Positions 8,163-17,107 of a stretch of DNA of 64,000 nt are shown here, in pieces. Position numbers and translations under genes: made by a program. Every line of letters starts with the position of its first letter. Within the stretch, counting starts at the first letter, position 1. The stretch is from contig NZ_BMQI01000010.1 in assembly GCF_014648035.1 (NCBI RefSeq), positions 1 through 64,000 on the forward strand. Direction: 5' to 3'. This DNA comes from Shewanella algicola (GTDB lineage Bacteria > Pseudomonadota > Gammaproteobacteria > Enterobacterales > Shewanellaceae). The notes below the pieces were generated by a model. The model was not told where the DNA came from, searched no databases, and saw nothing but the letters and a program-made list of their open reading frames with translations.

Positions 8163-8501
8163 TTGGTTACAATTATTGGAACAATAGTGACACTCATAGC
8201 AGCGACATTTGCTATTTATCGACTGAATAAGTGTACACACAGTATTTACCTGTATATTCAACAGCATTACCCTGATGAATACCAACACTGTGATGCGCTT
8301 GGTCGTAACGCAGGAGGAGGGCGCCACAATACGTCGTTGTTTGTCATGGAGTCTTTTAATTCTGGTAAGCTGGCAAATATTGACGACCCAGCGTTGCAAC
8401 AAATGCGTCAACGTCTCAGTCGCTTGAAAGCTCTATTAATTTTATCACCAACATTGATCTTTTTAACGGTAACCATCATTGCTGAGCCTTGGACTAATTA
8501 A
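8163..8501 (+). CDS. Small membrane protein, unknown
   Basis: This is a 112-residue protein with one hydrophobic segment at each end (about residues 2-20 and 88-106) and a polar middle. The TTG start at 8163 follows a GAGG about 12 bases upstream; no better start was seen. I do not recognise a family. It stands alone between the HupE-like gene and the helicase gene. Confidence 0.5.
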   Translation: MVTIIGTIVTLIAATFAIYRLNKCTHSIYLYIQQHYPDEYQHCDALGRNAGGGRHNTSLFVMESFNSGKLANIDDPALQQMRQRLSRLKALLILSPTLIFLTVTIIAEPWTN

Positions 8502-8900
8502 ACGCGTCGCAAGAGGTTTAGCCTGTCCTATCGGCAGATACCTTATCATTCTAGGCACTACATTCTGTTTGCGGTGAATGGTGCGTTTACTCAGCGCTAT
8601 TGATATCAAGACAAATCTCGCTTAAGCCATAACATTTGGCGCACTAGCAGTACAGTCCTGCCCTCTTTGTCAATCAATGCTAAGGCTGGCTTTTGTTAAT
8701 TAACCGAGCAGAGTCATAAACGGTAAACCCTTGCTCGTTGATATTCGTATCAATCTGCATACGGCTTTTGGATTTATTCGTCGATAATTCATCGATAACC
8801 ATACGCAAAAGCTAGATATTACATGTTTTCTTCCATAGAATGGTAAGTTAACTTTTTGTCAGCAGTGATAATTTCTGCTGGGTTTTTATTAGGTATATTG
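8502..8900. other. Intergenic region, nothing certain
   Basis: No supported gene was found here. On the minus strand a stop-free run of about 40 codons (about 8817-8693, with INEQGFTVYDS) looks faintly protein-like, but it has no start or continuation. It may be a relic or chance. The helicase promoter should lie at the right end. Confidence 0.3.
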
Positions 8901-11900
8901 ATGTCGGCGAAACTGTTTAATCTTCCCATTAAGCTTTCATTAGAGATGATTGCGAAATTGTTTTCGGCCACGCAAATTCAAAAAGCACAAAACTACTTGA
9001 TCCAGGGTCGAGTACTTGAAGTGACTGCCAGCAGTAATAACCATGATATCGAAGCTTATGTCGAAGGCTCTGCAGATGAGCCTTACCGTCAAGAAATCAC
9101 CCTCGTTAATGTAAACCACAAAATTGTAATGCGTTCGCATTGTACTTGCCCTGTGCGCACCAACTGCAAACACGTTGCCGCTGCGATGCTGGCGCTGGTG
9201 GACAAAAAGCCCGTAGAAGAGCAGCGTATCCACCAGTGGTTACGTCAGCTTGACGAGCAAAAAACGGTGACTGACTTTGAAGATGAGGAAGAAGAGAAAG
9301 ACCGCATTATTTATGTGCTGTCTAGCGATCCAAACGGTATCTTTGTCGAATTTAAGCGCAGTAAACTCAATAAAAAAGGTCAATATAACAAAGGCAGTAA
9401 GCTGGCGTTAACCGATATTCGTTACAGTATGCCGTGGTGGATTGCCCCTGAAGACAAGCAAATTATTAGTTTATTACTTTCATCTAATAATCACGGTTCA
9501 AAAATCTATATCGACGGCGAAATATCCTATTTAGCCTTAACCAAAATGCTTGCGGAACAAGTGTGCTTTTGGGAAGAAAATCGTACCCCGTTAACCTGGG
9601 CAAAATCAATTGCGCCTGAGTTTATTTGGTGTGAGATGGATAAAAAGCACACACAAATGCAAATGCGCATGCCTGGTCTTGAAAACTGGGAGTTTATTGC
9701 CACCGAGCCACCATTATATGCCGAACTCGATTACCTACGCTTAGGCAAAATCGACACTGATTTATCGGCCAAAAAGCTTAGTTTATTGCAACATATGCCG
9801 CCTGTACCATTGGCTCAAGTGGACCAAATTAGCCACAAAATGCTGCAACACTTTTCGCCTAAAACTGTGCCTGTGCCAAGCGAAATTGATTTTTGCGAAA
9901 TCAACGACCCACTCAAAACCAAACTGATTTTTACTCGTGAAATCTATGCCAATAATCCTGTATTGCAACCGGTGATCCGGGTTGAGCAGCATTATGGTGA
10001 TGTCAGTTTTAATGCCTCATTGAAACCAGAACGTATTAGCCTGGTTAAAAAGGGCAGTGTTCAATATCAAGTGCATCGTCAAGTCGACCAAGAGCTCGCC
10101 ATTTTACAAGCGTTAACTGAAGCCGGCTTAGTGACGTTTATTCCGAGTGAGTATGGTAAGCAACCTGAATACTTTTTAAGTGTTGGTTTATTGCCTGAAT
10201 CGATTTTCGAATGGTCTGACTTAACTGAAAACGGCCTTGATGCATTAACGGCGTTGGGTGTAGACATTGAGTTTGAAGATGATTTTGACTTAAAAATTGT
10301 CGATGCGCAGTTAGATGTTGATTTGGTTGACGATGACGAGTCTGGCTGGTTTTCGCTGTCGCTAAGCGCCGATATTGAAGGCCAAAATGTACCGTTATTA
10401 GCCTTAGTTGCCCGTTGGCTGCAACAAAATGGTGAGCCAGCAGATGACGATGAATTACTGCTACCAGGCCCTAATGGTGGCTTTATTAAAATTAAAGCTA
10501 AAACCATTAAGCCGCTGATTTCAATCATTCAAGAGTTGTTTAATCGCAATTCAGGTGACCAAATTGCTATACCACGTAACCGTGCCCACATTCTTAATGA
10601 TTTATCTGCCAGCGATGTACGTTTACTTAATGGCGAGCGGGTGCGCAACCTTGCGGCAAAACTAGCAGAGTTTAAAGGGGTAACAGAGGTTGAGTTACCA
10701 GTGGGGTTAAATGCCACGCTGCGTGATTACCAAAAACAAGGGTTTGATTGGCTGTGCTTTTTAAAAGAGTACCAACTGGGCGGTATTTTAGCCGACGACA
10801 TGGGCTTAGGTAAAACCATTCAAACGCTGGCCTTTTTACTGAAAGCCAAGCAAGAAGCCAAGACGCATCGCACCAGTTTAATTGTGTGCCCAACCAGTTT
10901 GGTGGGTAACTGGCTTAAAGAAGCCAACAAATTTGCCCCGTCACTTAATGTGGTGGTTATTCATGGCAATAAACGCCAACCATTGTTAGAACAAATCGAT
11001 AACTTTGATGTGGTAGTGACAACGTATCCGTTAATGCTGCGCGATGAAGCCATTTATAGCGATTATGTGTTCGACCATATCATTTTGGATGAAGCCCAGC
11101 AGATTAAAAATGCCCAGGCTAAAGTTACCCAAGTGATCAAAACCTTAAAGGGTAAATTCCGTTTGTGTTTGTCTGGCACCCCGCTTGAAAATCACCTTGG
11201 CGAACTTAAATCGTTAATGGATTTCTGTTTACCTGGGTTATTAGGTCAACACACTTACTTTAATAAAGAGTTTCGTGGCCCAATTGAAAAACAAGCGGAT
11301 GTTGAGAAATCAGTATTGCTGAGTAAGCGTATTTCGCCGTTTATGTTGCGCCGCACCAAAAAAGAAGTGGTGTCTGAGCTGCCAGAGAAAACCGAGATTA
11401 TTCAAACACTCGAACTCGAAAAAGATCAGCGTAATCTTTACGAGTCTATCCGTTTAGTGATGGAGAAAAAGCTGCGCGAACTGTTCGCTAAAAAAGGCGT
11501 GTCGAGTAGCCATATTGAGTTTTTAGACGCGTTATTAAAATTACGTCAAGCTTGTTGCGACCCGCGCCTTGTTAAGCTAGAACAGGCGCAGCAAGTGAAA
11601 GACAACGCTAAACTCACTTGGTTAATTCAAAACCTGCCCGAGATGATTGAAGAAGGTCGTAAAATCCTTATTTTCAGTCAATTCACCGGCATGCTGGCGC
11701 TGATTGAAGATGAGCTCAAAACCTTGAATATTAGTTACAGTAAATTAACCGGCCAAACACTCGACCGCCAACCTCAGATTGATTCTTTCCAAGAAGGTGA
11801 CAACTCGGTGTTTTTAATCAGCTTAAAAGCGGGCGGCACAGGGCTTAATTTAACTGCGGCAGATACGGTTATTCATTTCGACCCATGGTGGAATCCTGCA

Positions 11901-12107
11901 GCAGAGCGTCAGGCAACCGATCGCGCCCACCGTATTGGTCAACTCAATCCGGTATTTGTGTACAAATTAATTGCCCAGGGCACGGTTGAAGAGAAAATTC
12001 AGGAAATGCAGCAGCATAAACAAGGTTTAGCCGACAGCATTTTATCCGATGGCACTCAAGGGCCATGGCAGGGTAACGCTGAGGATTTATTGGCGCTATT
12101 GAGTTAA
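8901..12107 (+). CDS. SWIM zinc-finger SNF2/RapA-like helicase
   Basis: This is a large SNF2-family ATPase (1068 residues from this start). A SWIM zinc finger lies near the N-terminus: CTCPVRTNCKHVAAAML, around residues 80-96, with the CxC...CxH pattern. The ATPase core runs from about residue 600 to the end. Its motifs are DDMGLGKT (Walker A, about 631-638), DEAQ (motif II), SGTPLEN (III), AGGTGLNL (V) and DRAHRIGQ (VI). The large middle region has no known domain. Such proteins move along double-stranded DNA and remodel nucleoprotein; the bacterial role is poorly known. The ATG at 8901 with AGG at 8891 is preferred to a TTG at 8856 that would add a hydrophobic leader unlike the family. Partners in defence islands exist elsewhere, but none is seen here. 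Confidence 0.88.
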   Translation: MSAKLFNLPIKLSLEMIAKLFSATQIQKAQNYLIQGRVLEVTASSNNHDIEAYVEGSADEPYRQEITLVNVNHKIVMRSHCTCPVRTNCKHVAAAMLALVDKKPVEEQRIHQWLRQLDEQKTVTDFEDEEEEKDRIIYVLSSDPNGIFVEFKRSKLNKKGQYNKGSKLALTDIRYSMPWWIAPEDKQIISLLLSSNNHGSKIYIDGEISYLALTKMLAEQVCFWEENRTPLTWAKSIAPEFIWCEMDKKHTQMQMRMPGLENWEFIATEPPLYAELDYLRLGKIDTDLSAKKLSLLQHMPPVPLAQVDQISHKMLQHFSPKTVPVPSEIDFCEINDPLKTKLIFTREIYANNPVLQPVIRVEQHYGDVSFNASLKPERISLVKKGSVQYQVHRQVDQELAILQALTEAGLVTFIPSEYGKQPEYFLSVGLLPESIFEWSDLTENGLDALTALGVDIEFEDDFDLKIVDAQLDVDLVDDDESGWFSLSLSADIEGQNVPLLALVARWLQQNGEPADDDELLLPGPNGGFIKIKAKTIKPLISIIQELFNRNSGDQIAIPRNRAHILNDLSASDVRLLNGERVRNLAAKLAEFKGVTEVELPVGLNATLRDYQKQGFDWLCFLKEYQLGGILADDMGLGKTIQTLAFLLKAKQEAKTHRTSLIVCPTSLVGNWLKEANKFAPSLNVVVIHGNKRQPLLEQIDNFDVVVTTYPLMLRDEAIYSDYVFDHIILDEAQQIKNAQAKVTQVIKTLKGKFRLCLSGTPLENHLGELKSLMDFCLPGLLGQHTYFNKEFRGPIEKQADVEKSVLLSKRISPFMLRRTKKEVVSELPEKTEIIQTLELEKDQRNLYESIRLVMEKKLRELFAKKGVSSSHIEFLDALLKLRQACCDPRLVKLEQAQQVKDNAKLTWLIQNLPEMIEEGRKILIFSQFTGMLALIEDELKTLNISYSKLTGQTLDRQPQIDSFQEGDNSVFLISLKAGGTGLNLTAADTVIHFDPWWNPAAERQATDRAHRIGQLNPVFVYKLIAQGTVEEKIQEMQQHKQGLADSILSDGTQGPWQGNAEDLLALLS

Positions 12108-12167
12108 AGCTTAGTCTTTAGGTGTTGATCATTTTGAGTAAACGCGAGCTAATTTGAGGTTACAGCT

Positions 12168-12524
12168 TTGCCATCAATGTATTATAAACGCGGTTCTGGT
12201 GCACCAAGGTCAAGACGTGGCAATCGTGCTACGCCTGCGCTGCATATGGATTACTTTGAGCAAGTGTTTGCTGAGCTGCGCCGTCATCCTGACAAAATCG
12301 CCATTGTTAGACACAACATTGCAGAATTTCAAGCACAGCCTTTTTTGAAAAAGGGGCTACACACCGCCATTGATAGACTGCTACTGGTGTTTGAAGACAG
12401 TGATGATATTGAGTTGCTCTACAGGCAGGTGATGAGTGAAGATATTGGTCAGCGGGTAAGACGCTACCCGCTGATTTTTAAAGGCATCATATCGCCGACA
12501 GTCAATGCACCAGATAATGACTAG
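12168..12524 (+). CDS. Hypothetical protein
   Basis: This is a 118-residue basic protein that begins MPSMYYKRGSGAPRSRR and has a helical C-terminal part. The TTG start at 12168 is supported by GAGG at 12156-12159, eight bases upstream; an ATG at 12177 is the alternative. It follows the helicase gene by 60 bases in the same direction and may be cotranscribed. Its last four bases overlap the end of the convergent oxidoreductase gene. No family is recognised. Confidence 0.6.
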   Translation: MPSMYYKRGSGAPRSRRGNRATPALHMDYFEQVFAELRRHPDKIAIVRHNIAEFQAQPFLKKGLHTAIDRLLLVFEDSDDIELLYRQVMSEDIGQRVRRYPLIFKGIISPTVNAPDND

Positions 12525-13519
12525 CCTTGCATCACCTTGTGAGCAAACTCCACTGGGCCGGCCAAAATAGCTCGACCTACTGCGACTAAATCCACTTGGC
12601 TTGTGGCTAAAATGGTTTCTATGTAATCCACGCTTTCAATGCCGCCAACACCAATAACCGCCGCAGTAGTTTTGCCGGTTAACGGCGCGGCATCTTCGAC
12701 TAAAAAGCCTTCGCCGCGTTTATCTTTAGGACGATTCCAGCCACCAATACCTGATGATATATTGAGTATTTCAACACCCGCAGTCACTAGCCATTGGCTC
12801 ACCTGCGCCATGTCTGCATGAGTTAAACCACCAGGATATCCGTCTTGGCCCGGAATGCGAGTCATGACCGCTAACCTCGGCGCGACTTGTTTAATTTGAG
12901 TCACTATTTCAATTAATATTCTAGCGCGGTTTTCAAGATTACCGCCGTATTCATCTTCACGTTGATTGGCCAATGGCGATAACCACTGATTAATGCCATA
13001 ACCGTGAGCACAATGGATTTCAACTAAATCAAAGCCGGCTTTGTCGGCCCGTATTGCAGCTGCTACAAAGTCTTGTTGCCATTGATTAATATCATCTAGT
13101 GTCACGGCCCGTGGCGTAGGTAATACACGGTCGTATGCGGGCACCGTAATACCAGAAGGCCCCATGATATCGCAGCTAATGCCAGCGCTGTCTTTACCGC
13201 CGCAATGGGTAATTTGTAAGCCGGTTTTAACGCCAGCATTATGCAGTGTACTGGCTATCTGGGTTAACCCTGGTAAACACGCATCATCGTGGGCCCCGAG
13301 TTGGTTTTTCTCACTTCGCCCAGCCAGATTCACATGGCTATATTCAACCATCACAAGGCCAGCACCCGATAGAGCTAAATTGTGATAATGGCTAAAGGTT
13401 TTGTCGGTTGCCAAACCATTTTCGTTTGCGGTTTGAGATGCCATAGGCGGTACCACTAAACGATTTTTAAAGGTTAATCCGTTGGTTAAGGTTAACGGGG
13501 TAAAACGCAGTGCAGTCAT
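12521..13519 (-). CDS. Old Yellow Enzyme family NADH:flavin oxidoreductase
   Basis: The protein is a 332-residue FMN-dependent TIM-barrel ene-reductase. The signature block HCAHGYGINQWLSPLANQRE (residues about 166-185), followed by DEYGGNLENRARI, is diagnostic for the family. NRLVVPPMASQTA at the N-terminus forms part of the FMN site. The length is right for a stand-alone reductase without the FeS/FAD domains of FadH. The natural substrate is unknown; relatives reduce activated C=C bonds of electrophilic compounds. It is the second gene of a pair with the LysE-type exporter (8-base gap), which suggests a shared role in handling a small metabolite. Confidence 0.88.
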   Translation of the reverse strand: MTALRFTPLTLTNGLTFKNRLVVPPMASQTANENGLATDKTFSHYHNLALSGAGLVMVEYSHVNLAGRSEKNQLGAHDDACLPGLTQIASTLHNAGVKTGLQITHCGGKDSAGISCDIMGPSGITVPAYDRVLPTPRAVTLDDINQWQQDFVAAAIRADKAGFDLVEIHCAHGYGINQWLSPLANQREDEYGGNLENRARILIEIVTQIKQVAPRLAVMTRIPGQDGYPGGLTHADMAQVSQWLVTAGVEILNISSGIGGWNRPKDKRGEGFLVEDAAPLTGKTTAAVIGVGGIESVDYIETILATSQVDLVAVGRAILAGPVEFAHKVMQG

Positions 13520-13527
13520 TGAAAATC

Positions 13528-14142
13528 CTATAGGGTAATGGCAACCAAGATGCCTGCAAGCAGCATAATACTGCCCGCAGTGCGATTAATGATGTTGGCA
13601 GCTTTGGTTGAGGTAAACACTCGTTTAGCCCCAGATGCCAGGTAAGCATAAGCGAGGTTTACCGAACCAAAAGCAGCTGTGGCGATGGTTAAAATAATGA
13701 TGACATCCAACAAGTTGACTTGAGACATAGGCACAAATGCGGGGAAAAAACTCACATAAAAAATCAGCGCTTTAGGGTTACCTAAAGTAATTAAAATGCC
13801 AGTGAAAACATTTTTAGTTAAACTGGCTTTAGCCGTATCAACAAGTTGAACGCCATGTGCTGTTGCGCGCAGCATACTGATGCCAAGCCAACACAAATAT
13901 AAGGCGCTGGCATATTTAATCAGTTCAAATGCAGGCCCCATTGCATTGGCTATGGCAGATAAACCAAACAGAGCCAATAAGATATACAGAAAGTCGCCAA
14001 GCAGCACTCCAATTGTCATCGCGACCCCATGAGAAAAGCCATTAGAGAATGAGCGCGACACCACTGCAAACACTGCCGGGCCTGGCACAATGGCCAAAAC
14101 CAGCATGGTAAAAAATAACGCGATAATCTGTTGGTAAGCCAT
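13528..14142 (-). CDS. LysE/RhtB family amino-acid exporter
   Basis: This 204-residue inner-membrane protein has about six spans. The LysE family start (VLAIVPGPAVFAVVSRS) and the GNPKALIFYVSFFPAFV motif in the middle are clearly visible. It should export an amino acid or related metabolite with a proton gradient. It is the first gene of a two-gene unit with the flavin reductase. A perfect palindrome, TGGCACCTGTGCCA, lies 35 bases upstream of the start. Confidence 0.88.
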   Translation of the reverse strand: MAYQQIIALFFTMLVLAIVPGPAVFAVVSRSFSNGFSHGVAMTIGVLLGDFLYILLALFGLSAIANAMGPAFELIKYASALYLCWLGISMLRATAHGVQLVDTAKASLTKNVFTGILITLGNPKALIFYVSFFPAFVPMSQVNLLDVIIILTIATAAFGSVNLAYAYLASGAKRVFTSTKAANIINRTAGSIMLLAGILVAITL

Positions 14143-14176
14143 TAATGTTTTTCAGTTCTGTTTTTATTATGGTGGA

Positions 14177-14190
14177 TGGCACCTGTGCCA
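14177..14190. promoter_or_regulatory. Palindrome upstream of the LysE-type gene
   Basis: TGGCACCTGTGCCA is a perfect 14-base palindrome 35 bases before the exporter start, in a position suited to an operator or a 5' hairpin. No regulator gene lies next to it, so the binding protein is unknown. Confidence 0.35.
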
Positions 14191-14333
14191 ATTGTTAGTA
14201 ATTATATCTTAAGTTCATATAGAACATGGCGCGATAAAGCATCAATTATGTAATCCATTATGTCTGAAAATTAGAGGGGAGATATGTTACATTGCGTGAT
14301 TATTCAGGTGTATAGAATGCGTTAGGAATTGCT

Positions 14334-14837
14334 GTGCAAATTATCTTATTAACCCACTCAAGAGAGTTACTTCGTGCCAGTAACACCGGCCAATTAGTGC
14401 TGCAAGTGTTAGGCGATCGCGCTCGTGTGATTGAGTGGCATCGTAAGCAGCCTGATATGGCATTACTGGCGGCCATTGAGGCTGGACGTGTGGGTTTAGT
14501 GTTTCCAACCGATGATGATTCGCTAAACGTGAGTGTAGACTCTGCAAGACTGTTAAATGCGCCTGTAAAAGATTGTGTTCCCCATCTCGACTATTTGTTG
14601 TTGCTTGACGCCACCTGGCAAGAAGCCCGTAAAATGTACAATCAAAGCCCCTATCTTAAAAGCGTAGTTAAAGTGGGATTACAGCCAACACATGCCTCTA
14701 TTTATCCGCTAAGGCGAAATCAACTTGAGGGCGGGTTATGCACCGCAGAGTGCGTGGCATTATTGCTTGAAAAAGCGGGAGAACCAGAGTTAGCGCAACA
14801 ACTGACTGAATGCTTAAAAGGGTTTATTGAGCGCTAG
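14334..14837 (+). CDS. DTW-domain tRNA aminocarboxypropyltransferase
   Basis: This 167-residue protein carries the DTW-domain motif LLLLDATWQEARKMY (about residues 84-98). The family transfers the aminocarboxypropyl group of S-adenosylmethionine to a uridine in tRNA (acp3U; TapT/TuaA of E. coli at position 47). The usual N-terminal cysteine cluster that binds zinc is absent: the protein begins directly with MQIILLTHSRELLR. It belongs to the shorter DTW group, whose target position is less certain. The GTG start at 14334 has only a weak upstream ribosome-binding site. It is convergent with the DUF6445-like gene, one base apart. Confidence 0.8.
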   Translation: MQIILLTHSRELLRASNTGQLVLQVLGDRARVIEWHRKQPDMALLAAIEAGRVGLVFPTDDDSLNVSVDSARLLNAPVKDCVPHLDYLLLLDATWQEARKMYNQSPYLKSVVKVGLQPTHASIYPLRRNQLEGGLCTAECVALLLEKAGEPELAQQLTECLKGFIER

Positions 14838-14838
14838 T

Positions 14839-15561
14839 TTACTGAAAATCGATAAAGATATTGGCGGTAAGGCGACCGGTTTTCGGGTTGGCATCGATGT
14901 CGGTATCTGGATTGACTAGGGTTGAATGCAGCAAGTTGCCGGGATAAATCACCACCCGATTTGGCCGATATGCTACCCGATGATACAAGTTGTAATGCTC
15001 ATTGCTGGTAACGCAATAACGCGGACTTGATTGGGTTATTTGATCTACAAAAGGCTGTGCCTGGGTAAAGTATGAGTCAATGTTGTCGTTATTAATCCGC
15101 TCAAAACCGCTGGCGTTATGCCTAAAAAATCCAGTGTCGCCATGGGGACCGTCATTAAGGTAATGCAAAATGGCAAAGTAATATGGATTAGGTGTGTCAA
15201 AGTGGGGTAAACATTGCAGTGGTACCAGGTCTTTTGCTTGGGTGTCGATTAACGAAAATACCCCTTGTTGCGGTTTTAAGCGCCGGGTGGTTGGAATACG
15301 ATACACATCGTAAATAAGCTGAAATACCGCGTTAAGCACATCGATAATATATTGCCTTGGCAGTGCAGTACGTTGACCAGGATAAAACGAGCTTTTATTC
15401 TGGTTAAATTGACTGTCATTAAGTGCGATATCAATCAACTCAGAGATATCGCCTGCAAAATTATCTATCACAATAACTGGTGTTTGTTGTTGGCCAATCA
15501 ACTGCACTTGCGGCGCAATAGGATTGACCTGTATTAGTGGTTGAGTGGCTTGCGACGACAT
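14839..15561 (-). CDS. DUF6445-like protein, halogenase-locus partner
   Basis: The protein is about 240 residues, soluble, with HFDTPNPYYFAILHYLND in the middle and a later LYHRVAYRPNRVVIYPGNLLHS. The spaced HxD and a distal H followed by a hydrophobic strand look like a 2-oxoglutarate/Fe(II) dioxygenase fold, but that is inference. Relatives are regularly encoded beside tryptophan-halogenase-like genes in TonB-receptor loci. The start at 15561 is chosen because it lies just after the stop of the upstream halogenase gene; a longer frame from 15615 would overlap that gene. It is the last gene of a six-gene arm. Confidence 0.62.
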   Translation of the reverse strand: MSSQATQPLIQVNPIAPQVQLIGQQQTPVIVIDNFAGDISELIDIALNDSQFNQNKSSFYPGQRTALPRQYIIDVLNAVFQLIYDVYRIPTTRRLKPQQGVFSLIDTQAKDLVPLQCLPHFDTPNPYYFAILHYLNDGPHGDTGFFRHNASGFERINNDNIDSYFTQAQPFVDQITQSSPRYCVTSNEHYNLYHRVAYRPNRVVIYPGNLLHSTLVNPDTDIDANPKTGRLTANIFIDFQ

Positions 15562-15568
15562 CGTTAGT

Positions 15569-17062
15569 TTAGCCTTGCATCGTGGTTGACTTGCAATAGT
15601 GTTGCACAAAGTCATGATGCACTGGCAGGGTATCGACTTTGCGTTTAACCGTGGCTTTAATGTTGTTTAAAAAGCTTTGCAACTCAGCGGGCTCCATTAA
15701 ATCGACAATCGGGTGATATTCTTTAGGTATCAAGCCTTGCCCCATCATCACCTGTATCCACGAGCTTTCGCCAAACAGCTCATTACCGTATTTATAAACT
15801 TTGCCAGATTGACTAAACATATCAATACGATGCTGCAATGAGGCGGGAATTGGCATGTTTTTACAGTAGCGCCAAAAACGGCTGTCTTCACGGTCGGTAA
15901 CCTTATAATGCAAAATAATAAAGTCGCGAATATTGTCCATTTCAATTTTGGTTTGTTGGTTAAATTCATCGACGTCAGCCTGAATGACGTCATGCGCCGG
16001 AAACAGTTGCAATAAACGCACGATACTGCGCTGGATCATATGAATGCTGGTGGACTCGAGTGGCTCTAAAAAGCCTGCTGATAAGCCAACCGCAACACAG
16101 TTTTTGTGCCAGTGCTGACGACGCGTGCCGGTTTTGAATTTAATCACGCGCGGTTGATTAATCGGTTGGCCTTCAATGTTATTGAGCAGTAACTCGGTGG
16201 CGTCGGCATCCGAAATAAATTTGCTGCAAAACACCAAGCCGTTACCTGTACGGGTTTGTAGCGGAATACGCCATTGCCAGCCCGATTGATGCGCGATAGA
16301 GCGAGTATAAGGTATAGGCTGTTGTACCGCTTCGGTTTGTACCGCTATGGCGCTGTCGCACGGTAACCAGTGGCTCCAATCTTCAAAGCCTGTATTTAGC
16401 GTTTGTTCGATCAGTAAGGCTTTAAATCCGGTGCAGTCGATAAATAAATCGCCGTCAATGATGTCGCCATTTTCAAGCTGTAACGCTTTAATATTGCCTG
16501 AATCATCATGCTGTAATACATCGGCAATTTTACCCTCAATGCGCTTCATACCGTGTTGCTCGGCAAATTTGCGTAAGAATTTGGCGTATAAACTGGCGTC
16601 CATATGGTATGCATGGTTGTAATCTTGATTGGGTAATACTGCAAAACGACCCTGGCGCGCGGCTAAATGCTCTGTGCAGTAATCGCCGATTTCACTGACC
16701 ATACTTTGCTGCTTGCCTTTAAGCCAAAAGTGCTGAAAGCCACATGCCCAGCAGTCTTTGCCTAAGAATCCAAACGAGTGCAAATAGTCTTTATTGACGT
16801 CATGCCAGTTTTCGAATTGGATCCCCAGTTTAAATGTGGCATTGGTGGCGGCCATGACATCTTGCTCTTTTAAGCCTAATAATCGATGAAAAATGTGCAG
16901 GGTAGGGATGGTTGCTTCACCAACGCCGACAGTGCCGATGTCGTCAGACTCAACTAATACAATATCAAGGTTTTTGCCCATGAGTTTACTAAACGCGGCT
17001 GCGGCCATCCAACCTGCAGTACCGCCGCCAGCAATGACGACTTTTTTGATTGATTTATTCAT
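15569..17062 (-). CDS. Tryptophan-halogenase-like flavoprotein 1
   Basis: This 497-residue protein is of the PF04820 type. It has the FAD-binding GGGTAGW (residues 12-18), GVGEATIP (46-53), the lysine of the halogenase active site in FKLG (K78, equivalent to PrnA K79), the WQWRIP form of the WxWxIP motif (262-267) and GFLEPLEST (330-338) with the partner glutamate. All the residues that define flavin-dependent halogenases are therefore present. Genes of this subgroup sit behind TonB receptors in sugar and other import loci, and their substrate is not tryptophan as far as is known. Neighbours are a second copy, SapC and a cupin-like gene in the same direction. Confidence 0.85.
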   Translation of the reverse strand: MNKSIKKVVIAGGGTAGWMAAAAFSKLMGKNLDIVLVESDDIGTVGVGEATIPTLHIFHRLLGLKEQDVMAATNATFKLGIQFENWHDVNKDYLHSFGFLGKDCWACGFQHFWLKGKQQSMVSEIGDYCTEHLAARQGRFAVLPNQDYNHAYHMDASLYAKFLRKFAEQHGMKRIEGKIADVLQHDDSGNIKALQLENGDIIDGDLFIDCTGFKALLIEQTLNTGFEDWSHWLPCDSAIAVQTEAVQQPIPYTRSIAHQSGWQWRIPLQTRTGNGLVFCSKFISDADATELLLNNIEGQPINQPRVIKFKTGTRRQHWHKNCVAVGLSAGFLEPLESTSIHMIQRSIVRLLQLFPAHDVIQADVDEFNQQTKIEMDNIRDFIILHYKVTDREDSRFWRYCKNMPIPASLQHRIDMFSQSGKVYKYGNELFGESSWIQVMMGQGLIPKEYHPIVDLMEPAELQSFLNNIKATVKRKVDTLPVHHDFVQHYCKSTTMQG

Positions 17063-17107
17063 CTCGGGCTTCCTGTTTAATATCTTAGTTTCTTGCTGTA
17101 TTTAGCA

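Noticed and set aside
8856..8900. TTG start adding 15 hydrophobic residues to the helicase
   Set aside because: It is unlike the family N-terminus, and ATG 8901 has a better-placed AGG.
10079..10528. 149-residue minus-strand frame inside the helicase gene
   Set aside because: It is a shadow of the SNF2 gene with low-complexity serine-rich content and no start signal.
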